This document shows, in pieces, positions 42,142 to 51,669 of a DNA stretch of 64,000 nt. The position numbers and the translations under genes are program-made. The stretch spans positions 1,302,001 to 1,366,000 of the forward strand of contig OZ243976.1 in the NCBI GenBank assembly GCA_965214795.1, given 5' to 3'. The DNA comes from JAJDXW01 sp965214795. Its GTDB lineage: Bacteria > Pseudomonadota > Gammaproteobacteria > HK1. Positions within the stretch are counted from its first letter, which is position 1, and every line of letters begins with the position of its first letter. The notes under the pieces are model-generated. The model ran no database searches, was not told the origin of the DNA, and was given only the letters and a program-made list of their open reading frames with translations.

Positions 42142-43083
42142 TCAGGCTCCCGCGGCATCGAGGTCGCCCACCATGTAGCCGTAGTCCCCCGGCTCGACGA
42201 GATTGCGGGTGAGGTGGCTGAGGATCATGATCCCCCGCGCCACCGGAGAACGAATGACTTCCAGCTCCTCGAAGGTGTAGGGGCTGACGACGCGCCCGAG
42301 CACCGCACCCCCCGCGATGGGCTCGCCGAGAGGAGGCGCCTCCGTCTCGAGCCAGCCGCCGTGCGTCGGGCGCAGGATCTCGATTCCCCCGACCACGGTC
42401 TGCTCCGGCGGCGGTGCGGGGTCGCCCTCCAGCACCCCCGCCGCCCGGAGGACGTCGAGCACGCCCGCGACTCCGCGCCTCACGTAAGGGCCCTGGTCCA
42501 CGATGCCGCCGCCGAGCTCCACGACCACCGACGGGATGCCGCGCCTTCCGACCGTCACGTCCTTGGTGGTCCCCGAGTACACGGTCCCGCCCGTGTCCGG
42601 CCGCGGGCGATAGAGCACCCGGGAGCCGAAGGCACGCGAGAGCCGCTCGTCGTTCATGATGTACACGTAGTCGACCGTCGGCCGGTCGGTTCCCGAATGG
42701 AGATCGATGTGGATGTCGATCTTCTCCAGGAACTCGCCGGTCATGGCGGCCGCGAGGCGCTCGGTGAACCAGCCGCCCGTCGTTCCGGGGAAATGGCGGT
42801 TGAGATTCAGCTCGTCCACCGGGGTGTATCGCTTGTTGGCCGCGAAGGCGCGCGGGTTCGCCACCGGCAGGAGCAGGACGCTGCCGGAGAGGGCCGCATC
42901 CCGGAGCACCGGCGAGAGCTCCCGGATGATCTGCGACCCGGTGTTCTCGTTGCCGTGCACCGCCCCCGAGATCCCGACCGTCGGTCCGTCCCGGCGGCCC
43001 GAAATCCGGTGCAGGGTGAGGACCGCGTCGGAGCCGTCCGCGAACGTCGTGAACCTGTGCCGGTAGCTCTCGTGCCCATTCAT
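42142..43083 (-). CDS. Zinc-dependent deacylase (succinylglutamate desuccinylase/aspartoacylase family)
   Basis: 313-residue M14-like metallohydrolase. Zinc ligands are His and Glu in SGAVHGNENTGSQI and the His in HIDLHSGTDRPTVDY; the substrate Arg/Asn set is in NLNRHFPG, and a catalytic Glu is likely in VVVELGGG. ATG 43083 follows GAGGAGG. It sits inside the peptide transporter operon between permease and ATPase genes, so it probably deacylates the imported N-acyl amino acid or peptide in the cytosol. Confidence 0.85.
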   Translation of the reverse strand: MNGHESYRHRFTTFADGSDAVLTLHRISGRRDGPTVGISGAVHGNENTGSQIIRELSPVLRDAALSGSVLLLPVANPRAFAANKRYTPVDELNLNRHFPGTTGGWFTERLAAAMTGEFLEKIDIHIDLHSGTDRPTVDYVYIMNDERLSRAFGSRVLYRPRPDTGGTVYSGTTKDVTVGRRGIPSVVVELGGGIVDQGPYVRRGVAGVLDVLRAAGVLEGDPAPPPEQTVVGGIEILRPTHGGWLETEAPPLGEPIAGGAVLGRVVSPYTFEELEVIRSPVARGIMILSHLTRNLVEPGDYGYMVGDLDAAGA

Positions 43084-43102
43084 CGCGTTCGATGCCTCCT
43101 CG

Positions 43103-43948
43103 TCATTGGGTCGGGGTGCGGCGGACCCGCTGCGCCACCCCCCGCGGGTCCAGGATGTCCCGGAGCCCGTCCCCGAACAGGTTGAATCCGAGAACCGTGA
43201 TCATGATCGCGAGACCCGCGACCGTGGAGAGCCACGGGTCCGAGCGGAGATAGCGGGTCCCGTAGGCGAGGGTCCAACCCCAGGTCGGAGTGGGCGGTTC
43301 GACGCCGAAGCCGAGAAAGCCGAGCCCCGATTCGGCGATGATCGCGGTCCCGAGCCCGAGGGTGGCGAGCACGATGACCGGGCCGACCGCGTTCGGCAGG
43401 ATCTCGAGGAACAGGATGCGCGAATTGGAGGCACCGAGGGCCACCGCGGCGGTCACGTAGTCCATCTCGCGCTGCGCGAGGGTCACGGAACGGACCACCC
43501 GGGCGTACTCGGTCCAGAATACCGCCGCGAGCGATACGGTGAGGTTGACGATCCCGGGGCCGAGCGCCGCGACGATGGCAAGCGCGAGGACGATCGGCGG
43601 GAACCCCAGAAACACGTCCACCACCCGCATGACGACGAGATCGACCCATCCTCCGAGATAGCCGCAGACGAGTCCGACCGTCGCCCCGACGAGCACTGCG
43701 AGTCCGACGGACATGATCGCGATGCCGACCGAGACCCGGGCCCCGACCGACATTCGGGTCCAGAGGTCGCGCCCGAAGTTGTCGGTGCCCAGCCAGTGCT
43801 CGGCGGAGGGGGTCGCAAAACGGCTCCGCATGTCCATCCCTTCGACCGTGTAGCCCGACAGCGCCGGGCCGAGGAGGGCGAAGAGCAGGATCGCGAGCAC
43901 GATCACCCCTCCGGTCACGAGCGACAGATGTCCTCCGACCCGCGGCAT
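43103..43948 (-). CDS. Dipeptide ABC permease (DppC type)
   Basis: 281-residue permease. HWLGTDNFGRDLWTRMSVGA is the DppC N-terminal motif, GAWFGY-type VCGYLGGWVDLVVMRVVDVF follows, and the coupling loop is VTAAVALGASNSRILFLEIL. It ends 20 bp before the deacylase start. Separated by only 3 bp from the DppB gene. Confidence 0.92.
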   Translation of the reverse strand: MPRVGGHLSLVTGGVIVLAILLFALLGPALSGYTVEGMDMRSRFATPSAEHWLGTDNFGRDLWTRMSVGARVSVGIAIMSVGLAVLVGATVGLVCGYLGGWVDLVVMRVVDVFLGFPPIVLALAIVAALGPGIVNLTVSLAAVFWTEYARVVRSVTLAQREMDYVTAAVALGASNSRILFLEILPNAVGPVIVLATLGLGTAIIAESGLGFLGFGVEPPTPTWGWTLAYGTRYLRSDPWLSTVAGLAIMITVLGFNLFGDGLRDILDPRGVAQRVRRTPTQ

Positions 43949-43951
43949 GGC

Positions 43952-44932
43952 CTATTCGAGCCGGATCCGGGGGTCGATGAACGAGTACGTGAGGTCGACC
44001 AGCAGGTTGACGAGCGCGAAGGCGATGGCGAAGGTGAGCACGACCCCCTGCACCAGGGGGATGTCGCGTTGCGAGATGGCCGCGACGGCGAGCTGGCCGA
44101 GACCGGGCCAACCGAAGATGCTCTCGGTGAGGACGGCGCCCCCGAGAAGCGCTCCGAAACGAAGTCCGATGATGCTGACGACCGGAAGGAGCGCGTTCCG
44201 GAGCGCATGCACGAAGGTGATGCGGGGCGGAAGCAGGCCCTTGGCGTGGGCGGTGCGGATGAAGTCCTGGCCCAGGGTTTCCAGCATCGACGAGCGCATG
44301 AGCCGGGAGATGACCGCGGCGTTGGTGAGGCCCAGGGTGAGGGCCGGCATCGCGATGTGCGCGAGCGAGTCGAGGAGGGGTCCGGGCCGGCCGCGCAGCA
44401 GGTCGCCGAGGGCGAAGAGAAGCGGCTCGCCCCGGCCGATGGAGGGCAGCAGGTCCAGCCGGACGGCGAGGAGGTACATGAGGAGGATGCCGAACCAGAA
44501 CACGGGCATGGAGACGCCGAGCTGGGCGAACAGCATGGAGCCGCCGTCGATCGGCGTGCCGCGCCAGATGGCGGCGGCGATTCCGAGCAGGACCCCGAGC
44601 ACGATGGAGAGCAGCAACGCGACGATTGCGACTTCGAGGGTCGCGCCGAGGCGCTGTCCGATCGCGTCCGCGACCGGCTGGTTCTGAAAGATCGACCTGC
44701 CCATGTCGCCCCGGAGCAGGTCGGCGTAGTAGGCGCCGAGGCGCACGTACCAGGGCCGGTCGAGACCGAGCGCCCGCCGGATGTCCCGCACCGCCTCGTC
44801 CGACGCGTCCTCGCCGAGAAGCACGATGGCCGGGTCCCCGGGAAGGAGGAGCATGATGGCGAAGGTGACGGCCACGATGCCGGCCACCATCGGCACGAAG
44901 AGCGCGAGCCGCCGCAGGGCATACGCGATCAT
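43952..44932 (-). CDS. Dipeptide ABC permease (DppB type)
   Basis: 326-residue permease. Opening YALRRLALFVPMVAGIVAVT, LLPGDPAIVLLGEDASDEAV, RPWYVRLGAYYADLLRGDMG and the loop FIRTAHAKGLLPPRITFVHA are family signatures, ending SFIDPRIRLE. Six helices. It forms the heterodimeric channel with the DppC-type subunit. Confidence 0.92.
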   Translation of the reverse strand: MIAYALRRLALFVPMVAGIVAVTFAIMLLLPGDPAIVLLGEDASDEAVRDIRRALGLDRPWYVRLGAYYADLLRGDMGRSIFQNQPVADAIGQRLGATLEVAIVALLLSIVLGVLLGIAAAIWRGTPIDGGSMLFAQLGVSMPVFWFGILLMYLLAVRLDLLPSIGRGEPLLFALGDLLRGRPGPLLDSLAHIAMPALTLGLTNAAVISRLMRSSMLETLGQDFIRTAHAKGLLPPRITFVHALRNALLPVVSIIGLRFGALLGGAVLTESIFGWPGLGQLAVAAISQRDIPLVQGVVLTFAIAFALVNLLVDLTYSFIDPRIRLE

Positions 44933-45005
44933 GGGACGCGCCGGCGCGACGAACGAAGAACGACCGACCCGGCCGGCTCGGGCCGGGTCGGTCAGTCCTG
45001 GTGCA

Positions 45006-46526
45006 TTACTCGAGTCCGATGGCCGAGCGCATCATGCCGCGGGCATCGGGGGTGAGGTCCACCTCGTCGGAATGGAACACCTGGTAGCCCTGATAGGCGA
45101 TCACGTAGTACGGAAGCTCCCGGGCGATGATGCGCGCCGCCGCGCGGTAGCTCTCGGTGCGCTCCGCCGCATCGATGGTGGCGCGGCCCTTCTCGAGCAG
45201 CCGGTCCACCTCCGCGTCGGCGAATCCGCCCCAGTTGAGCGTCCCGGCGGAGTGGAACTGGCCGTACATGAGCCGGTCCGGATCCACGATGTTGAGCCAG
45301 CCGAGAAGCGCGATCTGATGCTGACCGCCGCGCACGGAGGCCGAGAAGGCCGGCCAGTCGGCGATGCTGATCGCGGCGTCGACCCCGTTCTGCTTGAAGA
45401 TGGCCTGGATGTACTCGAGAGCCTGGATGCGGTTCGGGTCCTCGCTGTGCGTCGACAGGGTGAGGCGGAGCGCCTGTCCGCCCTTGTCGAGGACGCCGTC
45501 GCCATCGGAGTCGCTCCACCCCGCCTCGGCGAAGGCCGTGGCCGCCGCCGCCGGGTCGAACGCCGGCTGCGTGATTCCGGGGTCGTAGGCCCACGAGGAC
45601 GGCAGCAGGATCGAGCCCGCGACCTGATCGACGCCCTCGTAGATCGTGTTGACGATGGTGTCCTGATCGACAAGGGCGGCGAGCGCCCGGCGCAGGGCCG
45701 GGTCCGCGATCAGCGGGTCCGATACGTTCATGTTGAGGTAGGTGATGCCGAGCCCGCCCATGATCGAGCTTCGGAACCGGTCGTCGGCCGCGAGCCGGGT
45801 GATGTCCTGCGGGGAGAGGGGCGACTGGATGATGTCGAGATCGCCCGCCTCGAATGCCTGCGCCCGCGCGGTGTTGTCCCCGACCACGACGAACTCGAAC
45901 CGCTCGATGGACGGGGCCCCGGCCCGGTAGTCTTCGAACGGGACGAGGACGATCTTCGCGCCCCGCTCCCAGGACTCGAGCCGGAGCGGGCCGGTCCCCA
46001 CGGGCGCGGAGGAGAGATCGCCGCCGCCCTCGACGTAGGCCTTGGGGACGACACCCATGTCGAGGTAGCTCAGGAGCGGGGCATAGGGCTCCTTGAGCAC
46101 GATGCGGACCGTGTGCGGGTCCACCGCTTCAATGGTCTCGATGGGCGTGTAGAGGGAACGGAACCGAGCCTTCAGGTCCGGGTCGAGGATGGTCTCGAAC
46201 GTGAACACCACGTCCTCGGCGGTGAGCGTCGAGCCGTCGTGGAACGAAACCCCCTCCCGCAGGTGGAAGAGCCACACCGTCGGCTCCGGATTCTCCCAGC
46301 TTGCCGCGAGATCGGGCACCGGCTGGAGGTTCGCGTCGAGCTGGACCAGCCCGTCGTAGAGCAGGTTGTTGACCCGATAGGCGGTCGTGTCCCGCATGAC
46401 GCGCGGGTCCATCGTGCCCGCATCGACGTCCGCGCCGAGGCGGACCGTCCGGGCCTGACCGGCCCCGGCCGAAAGCGCGAAGACGGCCGCGAAGACGACC
46501 GCAACGGCGTTCACGTGAGTGCGCAT
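45006..46526 (-). CDS. Peptide/nickel-type extracellular solute-binding protein (family 5)
   Basis: 506-residue periplasmic protein. Signal peptide MRTHVNAVAVVFAAVFALSA, cleavage near GAGQA. LGADVDAGTMDPRVMRDTTA, DLAASWENPEPTVWLFHLRE, GVSFHDGSTLTAEDVVFTFE and ADPALRRALAALVDQDTIVN are classic DppA-family segments. First gene of the operon (binding protein, DppB, DppC, deacylase, DppD, DppF). Contains a DSDGDGVLDKGG loop like a calcium site. Confidence 0.92.
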   Translation of the reverse strand: MRTHVNAVAVVFAAVFALSAGAGQARTVRLGADVDAGTMDPRVMRDTTAYRVNNLLYDGLVQLDANLQPVPDLAASWENPEPTVWLFHLREGVSFHDGSTLTAEDVVFTFETILDPDLKARFRSLYTPIETIEAVDPHTVRIVLKEPYAPLLSYLDMGVVPKAYVEGGGDLSSAPVGTGPLRLESWERGAKIVLVPFEDYRAGAPSIERFEFVVVGDNTARAQAFEAGDLDIIQSPLSPQDITRLAADDRFRSSIMGGLGITYLNMNVSDPLIADPALRRALAALVDQDTIVNTIYEGVDQVAGSILLPSSWAYDPGITQPAFDPAAAATAFAEAGWSDSDGDGVLDKGGQALRLTLSTHSEDPNRIQALEYIQAIFKQNGVDAAISIADWPAFSASVRGGQHQIALLGWLNIVDPDRLMYGQFHSAGTLNWGGFADAEVDRLLEKGRATIDAAERTESYRAAARIIARELPYYVIAYQGYQVFHSDEVDLTPDARGMMRSAIGLE

Positions 46527-46850
46527 CTTCCATCCCCCCCTGACTGAACACGGCTGAACACGGCTGCATGCTACTGCCCGGTCCGCGGGCGGGCAAGAAT
46601 CCATCCGGTCCGCCGGACGGAACTGCCGGACGGAACCGCCCCGCCGGGAGGGTGCGGCCGTCAACAGGGCTCGTCTTTGCCGTGAAAGTTTTCGACAACG
46701 GGAGGCAACGCTCACCCTTATAAAGACCGGCCACGGTGACGCCTCCGCCGCTCTCACCGTAGCGCCGCCGCAGTGCCACGTAGAACTCCTCGGTTCAGCC
46801 ACACCCCGACTTTCATGCTGCGGGGCGGCTGCGAACGAGCGGACCATGAC

Positions 46851-46990
46851 CGTTTTCGTCCGGCAAAGGGCGACGTGGACCTGTTCGGACGTAGACCTGT
46901 TCGGTGGTCCATTGCTGGAGACCATGTCGTTCTCGACGTGCCGATTTCGGCCTCACGGAGGCGCTATCAACCTCGGGGACGGCAACCTCA
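46851..46990 (+). repeat. RepE copy 5 (with internal duplication)
   Basis: Opposite orientation to copy 2: CGTTTTCGTCCGGCAAAGGG, CGTTCTCGACGTGCCGATTT, CGGCCTCACGGAGGCGCTAT. The segment GACCTGTTCGG is present twice, 15 bp apart, unlike the other copies. The surrounding 46527-47357 stretch holds no gene; a separate GGGCTCGTCTTTGCCGTGAA string at 46674 echoes one near 4.87 kb. Confidence 0.55.
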
Positions 46991-47357
46991 CGGCCTGCCC
47001 GCCCCGCCGGGAGCCGTCGGTCCCGAGCAGGTCGGATGAGCGTAGCGTGGTCCGACCTGCCTGGGGCGGGAACCGGAGCGTGAAACAGTCCGGTTCCCGC
47101 CTGCCCGCCGCGCACGGCACGAGCCCGTGGCGAGGGCGCGTTTGCGACCCCCGGCCGGCCCGTGTAGTCTCGCGGCATCCACTCCGGGTCCGCTTCTCCG
47201 GTTCACCCTGGGTTCACCCTGCGGCGCTCGCGCAGCGGCCTCCTTGGGCGGGCGCCCCGGGGATCCACCCGGGGGCCGCCCGGGGACCCGTTGGCGAGGT
47301 TCACGAGATGGCGGTTGCGGTTCGTCCCGCGTCGGGAGCACGGCACGGCACCGGCAC

Positions 47358-48107
47358 ATGAGCGACGTGCAGGCCGGGAAGCCCATCCTCGCCGCGCGGG
47401 GAATCGTGAAACGGTTCGGCGGGATCACCGCGCTCCGCGGGGTCGACGTATCGCTCTACGCCGGTGAGATCGCCGCCCTGGTCGGTGACAACGGCGCCGG
47501 CAAGTCCACGTTCGTCAAGATCCTCTCCGGTGTGCACCCGCCGGAGGAGGGTGAGATCACCATCGACGAGCGGCCGGTCCGCATCGACTCTCCGCAGCGC
47601 GCTCAGCAGCTCGGCATCTCGACCGTGTTCCAGGACCTTGCCCTCGTCAACGATCGGGACGTCGCCCACAACATGTTCCTCGGCCGGGAGCCCAGCCGCT
47701 TCGGCTTCTTCATCGACCGCCGGCGCATGCTGAAGGAAGCCCGCGAGACGCTGGCCGCGCTCCGGGTCGGGCTCCCGACCGTACGGGCCAAGGTCAGCGG
47801 GCTGTCGGGCGGGCAGCGCCAGGCGATCGCGGTCGCGAGGGCCTGGCACCAGGGCGGGCGGATCACCCTGCTGGACGAGCCGACCGCCGCCCTCGGGGTC
47901 CGCGAGGCGGCGCGGGTGACCGACCTCGTGGTCAACCTGCGCGAGAAAGGGCACGCCCTCCTCCTCATCAGCCACAACCTCGACAGCGTGTTCGGCCTCG
48001 CCGACCGCATCGTCGTGCTCCGCCACGGCACCCGGATCGCCGACCTGCGCACCACCGACACGACCCGCCACGAGGTCGTGAGTCTTCTCACGTCGGGAAC
48101 CGCCTGA
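47358..48107 (+). CDS. CUT2 sugar ABC transporter ATPase
   Basis: 249-residue single-domain ATPase. Walker A GDNGAGKSTFVKIL, VFQDLALVNDRDVAHNMFLG, signature GLSGGQRQAIAVARAWHQGG, Walker B TLLDEPTAALGVRE and H-loop LISHNLDSV. ATG 47358 is preceded by no strong ribosome-binding site. First gene of an ATPase-permease-binding protein operon; its stop shares a base with the permease start (TGATG). Confidence 0.9.
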   Translation: MSDVQAGKPILAARGIVKRFGGITALRGVDVSLYAGEIAALVGDNGAGKSTFVKILSGVHPPEEGEITIDERPVRIDSPQRAQQLGISTVFQDLALVNDRDVAHNMFLGREPSRFGFFIDRRRMLKEARETLAALRVGLPTVRAKVSGLSGGQRQAIAVARAWHQGGRITLLDEPTAALGVREAARVTDLVVNLREKGHALLLISHNLDSVFGLADRIVVLRHGTRIADLRTTDTTRHEVVSLLTSGTA

Positions 48108-49315
48108 TGGAACCGTCCCCGCGCCGGACCGCATCGGCCGGGACGGACGGCGACGGCGCCGAGGCAAGGCTCGCCCTCGCGACCTCCGCCGCCGCCGCGG
48201 CGGCCGAGACCGACACCGAACGTGCGTTCGCGACCTTCGCCCGCGACCTGCTGCTGACGCGGCAGGCGGCGATGACCGCGGTCGCCATTCTCCTCTTTCT
48301 GTTCTTCTCCCTCCAGGCCAACAACTTCCTGACGGTCAACAACCTCTTCGACATCCTGCGGTCAACGGCATTCATCGGGATCGTCGCCGTCGCCTGGACC
48401 TACCTCCTCATCGCGGGCGAGCTGGACCTCTCGGTCGGCTCCGCCTACGGCCTCGGCACGATCCTCATGGCATGGATGGTGACGAGCGCCGGCCTGGACC
48501 CGTGGGTCGCGGCGGTGTTCGTCCTCGTCTACGGCGTCGCGGTGGGTCTCGTGAACGGATTCGTCACCGTCTACATCGGGGTTCGCGCCTTCGTGGTGAC
48601 CCTCGGCATGCTCAGCCTGCTCCGGGGGCTGAGCTTCGCGATCTCGGGCAGCTTCCCGATCATGTACCCGCGGGGCATGACCTCGAGCCTCTTTCCGCTC
48701 GGCGCGGGCACCCTGTTCGGAATTCCCGCCCAGGCCATCTGGTTCCTTGCCGTGCTCCTCGTCGGCGGCATCGTGCTCGCGCGCACCAAGTTCGGCTACT
48801 GGGTGTACGCGACCGGCGGAAACGAGTTCGCGGCCCGCGAGATGGGCATTCCCACCCGGCGCATCAAGCTCATCACGTTCGTTCTGGTGGGCTTCAGTTG
48901 CGCCCTCATCGCCGTCCTTCAGGGCGCGTGGCTCAAGAACGCGACCCCGTCCACCGGCATCGCGTTCGAGCTGCAGGTCATCGGTGCGGTGCTCATCGGC
49001 GGAGCCTCTCTGACCGGCGGCGACGGAAACGTGTACGGCACACTCGTCGGCGCGGTGATCCTCGGCATGGTCACCAACGGCTTGGTGCTGCTCGGCTTCC
49101 CGCCTGCGGCGAGCCTGCTCGCGGCGGGCGCCATCATCGTCGTCGCCGGCATCATCGACGTGCTCCTGCGCCGGACCGGCGGCCGGCTCGCGGCGCGGCC
49201 GGAGGCCGCGGCGGCCCCGCCGCCGGCCTCGACCGCGGGATCGCCCTCCTCCGAGGGGGGCGGGGAGGGCGGGAGGCCGGCGCGCGCCGAAGGACAAGGC
49301 TCGCCGAGTCACTGA
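48107..49315 (+). CDS. CUT2 sugar ABC transporter permease
   Basis: 402-residue permease with AWTYLLIAGELDLSVGSAYG, VTVYIGVRAFVVTLGMLSLL, GVRDRR-like YWVYATGGNEFAAREMGIPT and GGASLTGGDGNVYGTLVGAV. N-terminal 50 and C-terminal 45 residues are low-complexity Ala/Gly/Pro-rich additions outside the roughly 310-residue core. Ten helices. Confidence 0.9.
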   Translation: MEPSPRRTASAGTDGDGAEARLALATSAAAAAAETDTERAFATFARDLLLTRQAAMTAVAILLFLFFSLQANNFLTVNNLFDILRSTAFIGIVAVAWTYLLIAGELDLSVGSAYGLGTILMAWMVTSAGLDPWVAAVFVLVYGVAVGLVNGFVTVYIGVRAFVVTLGMLSLLRGLSFAISGSFPIMYPRGMTSSLFPLGAGTLFGIPAQAIWFLAVLLVGGIVLARTKFGYWVYATGGNEFAAREMGIPTRRIKLITFVLVGFSCALIAVLQGAWLKNATPSTGIAFELQVIGAVLIGGASLTGGDGNVYGTLVGAVILGMVTNGLVLLGFPPAASLLAAGAIIVVAGIIDVLLRRTGGRLAARPEAAAAPPPASTAGSPSSEGGGEGGRPARAEGQGSPSH

Positions 49316-49356
49316 CCACCCGGGCTCACTCGATTCACCCAACGTGGAGGAAGACC

Positions 49357-50466
49357 GTGGAAGAGAAGAAGACGAACGACGCAGTCCCGGCCGAGGACAC
49401 GCAAGGCGGCACCAATCGCCGCGACTTCATGCGCAACGCCATGCTCGGGGGCGCCGGCGCGGCCCTTGCCGGTGCCTCGCTGCCGCTCGCGGTGCCCGTC
49501 GCGTCCGCCGAGGAGATCGGGCTCGGCCCGCCGCGCAAGATCATGTGGGTGACCCACAGCATCGGCGAGTGGAACCTCTTCGTCGACGTTGGCTTCCGCG
49601 ACTTCTGCGCGCAGGCGGGCTGGGAGTACCAGAAGATCGGGGTACCCGGCGCCGCCTACAGCGTCGAAGCCAACGTCAACCAGATCAAGCTTGCAATTCA
49701 GGCGAAGCCGGACGTCCTCATCGGCACGCTGTCCAATGCGGCCGTGGAGAGCGTGCTCGCCGAGGCGCAGGAGGCCGGCATCCTCGTCATCATCAACAAC
49801 TCGAGCATCGAGGAGATCCGGGCCGACCACAACTGGGGCTTCATCGGTGCGGGCGGCTACGGGCAGGGCCTGCTGAGCGGCCGGATGATCGGCAACTACC
49901 TCGTCGCGCGGGGCCGCAAGGACGGCGTGCTGATCTACGGCAATCCGGAGCCGGGACACGTGGTGCTCGAGGACCGGCGCCGTGGCACCGAGGATGGGCT
50001 CAAGGAGATCAACGAGATGCACGGATCCAGCTTCACGCTGGAGGAGTTTGCGGATCAAGCTCATGACCCGGCCGCGTCCATCCCGCTCTACTCCGCCCAG
50101 CGCAGCCGGCTGGGGGACGACCTCGCCGGGTTCGCCGTAGCCGGCTACAACAGCATGATCTCCGCCTACAAGATGCTCGAGGAAGCCGGCGTCCCGCCCG
50201 GCGAGATCCCCGTCGGCGGCATGGATACCGGCCCCGAGATCAACCCGGGCATCGAGACGGGCTACATCATCTACGGCGTTGAGCAGGAGCTCTACAACCA
50301 GGGCTACCTCTCGTCAGCCATCGCCTGGGCCCGTCTCGAGCGGCTGAACATTCCCCCGGTGGTCAACACCGGAACCGCACTCGTCACCCGGGAGAACCTC
50401 AAGATGTTCGACGATCGCGCGAACATCGTCCTCGCCCGGGCGAAGGAGCTCGGCATGCGGCAGTAG
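49357..50466 (+). CDS. CUT2 periplasmic binding protein with Tat signal
   Basis: 369-residue binding protein starting at GTG 49357 after GGAGGAAG. The leader contains a twin-arginine motif (NRRDFMRNAMLGGAGAALAG) and ends near VASAEE, so export is probably by the Tat route, which implies folding before export or a cofactor. Mature landmarks are HSIGEWNLFVDVGFRDFCAQ, ANVNQIKLAIQAKPDVLIGT and GYIIYGVEQELYNQGYLSSA, the RbsB-fold pattern. Last gene of its operon. Confidence 0.88.
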   Translation: MEEKKTNDAVPAEDTQGGTNRRDFMRNAMLGGAGAALAGASLPLAVPVASAEEIGLGPPRKIMWVTHSIGEWNLFVDVGFRDFCAQAGWEYQKIGVPGAAYSVEANVNQIKLAIQAKPDVLIGTLSNAAVESVLAEAQEAGILVIINNSSIEEIRADHNWGFIGAGGYGQGLLSGRMIGNYLVARGRKDGVLIYGNPEPGHVVLEDRRRGTEDGLKEINEMHGSSFTLEEFADQAHDPAASIPLYSAQRSRLGDDLAGFAVAGYNSMISAYKMLEEAGVPPGEIPVGGMDTGPEINPGIETGYIIYGVEQELYNQGYLSSAIAWARLERLNIPPVVNTGTALVTRENLKMFDDRANIVLARAKELGMRQ

Positions 50467-50530
50467 GCCGGGACGCTTGCCGCACCGCCTTCGGCCCCGG
50501 CCCGCCGCTCCGGCGGGCCGGGGCTTGGCC

Positions 50531-50692
50531 TGGAAGTTTCGCCCGACTTCCTGCTGCGAGCGCCGATCCGTTCACTGTGGCGATCGTACTCCTTCGGTCC
50601 GCTTCTACAGCGCGCCCGGCGCCAGGGTCGGCTACGCCTTCGGCAGCGCGAACGTGCTCTTTCGATCCGTGCGGCCCGCGAGAGCAGTCTCT
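50531..50692 (+). repeat. RepC copy 5 (degenerate)
   Basis: Recognisable blocks are CCGACTTCCTGCTGCGAGCG, GCGATCGTACTCCTTCGGTC, GTCGGCTACGCCTTCGGCAG and GTGCTCTTTCGATCCGTGCG. The left end has lost the ATCACC part and no right inverted end is seen. The rest of the 50467-50919 gap holds only the presumed promoter of the next toxin-antitoxin pair. Confidence 0.5.
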
Positions 50693-50919
50693 GGTAGGTC
50701 GGACTCATGGGTTTGGGACTTGAGCGATATCGAGCACGGGAACGATTCCGAACTGCAATCGCTCCCATGCTCATGTTTGCCTGAGTACCTGACCTCTGAA
50801 CCCGACCTGCCAGGAACGCCGGGGCTGCTGGTCCCCGCAGCAATGGGCAAGGTTGTTGCGGAGATTGCCGAGACCAGTCTGACTGGATAGAGTGGCTGCA
50901 TGCCGGATGGAGTGAAGGC

Positions 50920-51198
50920 ATGTCGCTTACGTACCCCATCCATGAGGCAAAGGCGCGGTTCTCCGAGGTCATCCGGCAGGTGCGCGAAGGAAAGACGGTG
51001 ACGATTTCCTGTCGGGGGGAGCCGGTGGCCGAGATCCGATCCGTGCGGCCTCGGCAGGAGCCGACGCTCGACGAGCGGCTGCGGGACCTTGATAGCCGCG
51101 GTCTCCTGATTCGCTCCACGGTCCCGAGACGGACGTTGCGGCCTGTCGAGCGACGGCCCGGTGCCCTCGCGCGGTTTCTCGCCGAGCGAGGCGAGTGA
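50920..51198 (+). CDS. Phd/YefM-type (VapB-like) antitoxin
   Basis: 92 residues. The N-terminus YPIHEAKARFSEVIRQVREG and TVTISCRGEPVAEIRSVRP is the Phd/YefM fold that dimerises and binds the operator. The C-terminal RRTLRPVERRPGALARFLAE would contact the toxin. Its last codons overlap the toxin start by 4 bp (GTGA). Expected to repress its own promoter. Confidence 0.88.
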   Translation: MSLTYPIHEAKARFSEVIRQVREGKTVTISCRGEPVAEIRSVRPRQEPTLDERLRDLDSRGLLIRSTVPRRTLRPVERRPGALARFLAERGE

Positions 51199-51596
51199 GC
51201 GTCGCGTACGTCGACACCTCGGTTTTGACGGCCATTGCCTTCGATGAGCCCGGCGCGGCGGCGCTAGCACGGCGGCTGGACGAATTCGAGCGCCTGATAT
51301 CGTCCAACCTGCTCGATGCGGAGTTGCGGGCGTCGTTCGCGAGGGAGGGCCTGCGCTTCGAGGAGAGGGCGGTGGCCGGAATCGAATGGATTCTGCCCGA
51401 CCGGCCGCTCGCTCCGGAGTTCGCCGCGGCACTCGATACCGGCTACCTGCGAGGCGCCGATCCGTGGCACGTCGCAGTCGCCCTCTGCGTCCATCCGGAC
51501 CCCGACGGCCTCTCGTTCGCCACGCTCGACACCCGGCAAGGGGCGGCGGCAAAGACGCTCGGCTTCCGGATGACGATCGAACCGGAGACGCCATGA
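51195..51596 (+). CDS. PIN-domain toxin (VapC family)
   Basis: 133-residue PIN ribonuclease starting at GTG 51195. The acidic site is built from Asp in VAYVDTSVLTAIAF, Glu in SSNLLDAELRASFA, Asp in YLRGADPWHVAVALC and Asp in FATLDTRQGAAAKTLGF, the four expected positions. Full family length. VapC toxins cleave tRNA or rRNA; the target here is unknown. Confidence 0.9.
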   Translation: MSVAYVDTSVLTAIAFDEPGAAALARRLDEFERLISSNLLDAELRASFAREGLRFEERAVAGIEWILPDRPLAPEFAAALDTGYLRGADPWHVAVALCVHPDPDGLSFATLDTRQGAAAKTLGFRMTIEPETP

Positions 51597-51669
51597 GGGC
51601 GCCGTTCCACGGGGTCTCCGGTCGTTATACTCTCGCGCGTGAAACGCCCCGCCGAATCCCTCCACGACC

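Noticed and set aside
43106..45055. 649-codon plus-strand frame
   Set aside because: Antisense to DppC and DppB permease genes; Asp/Glu/Arg/His-rich shadow.
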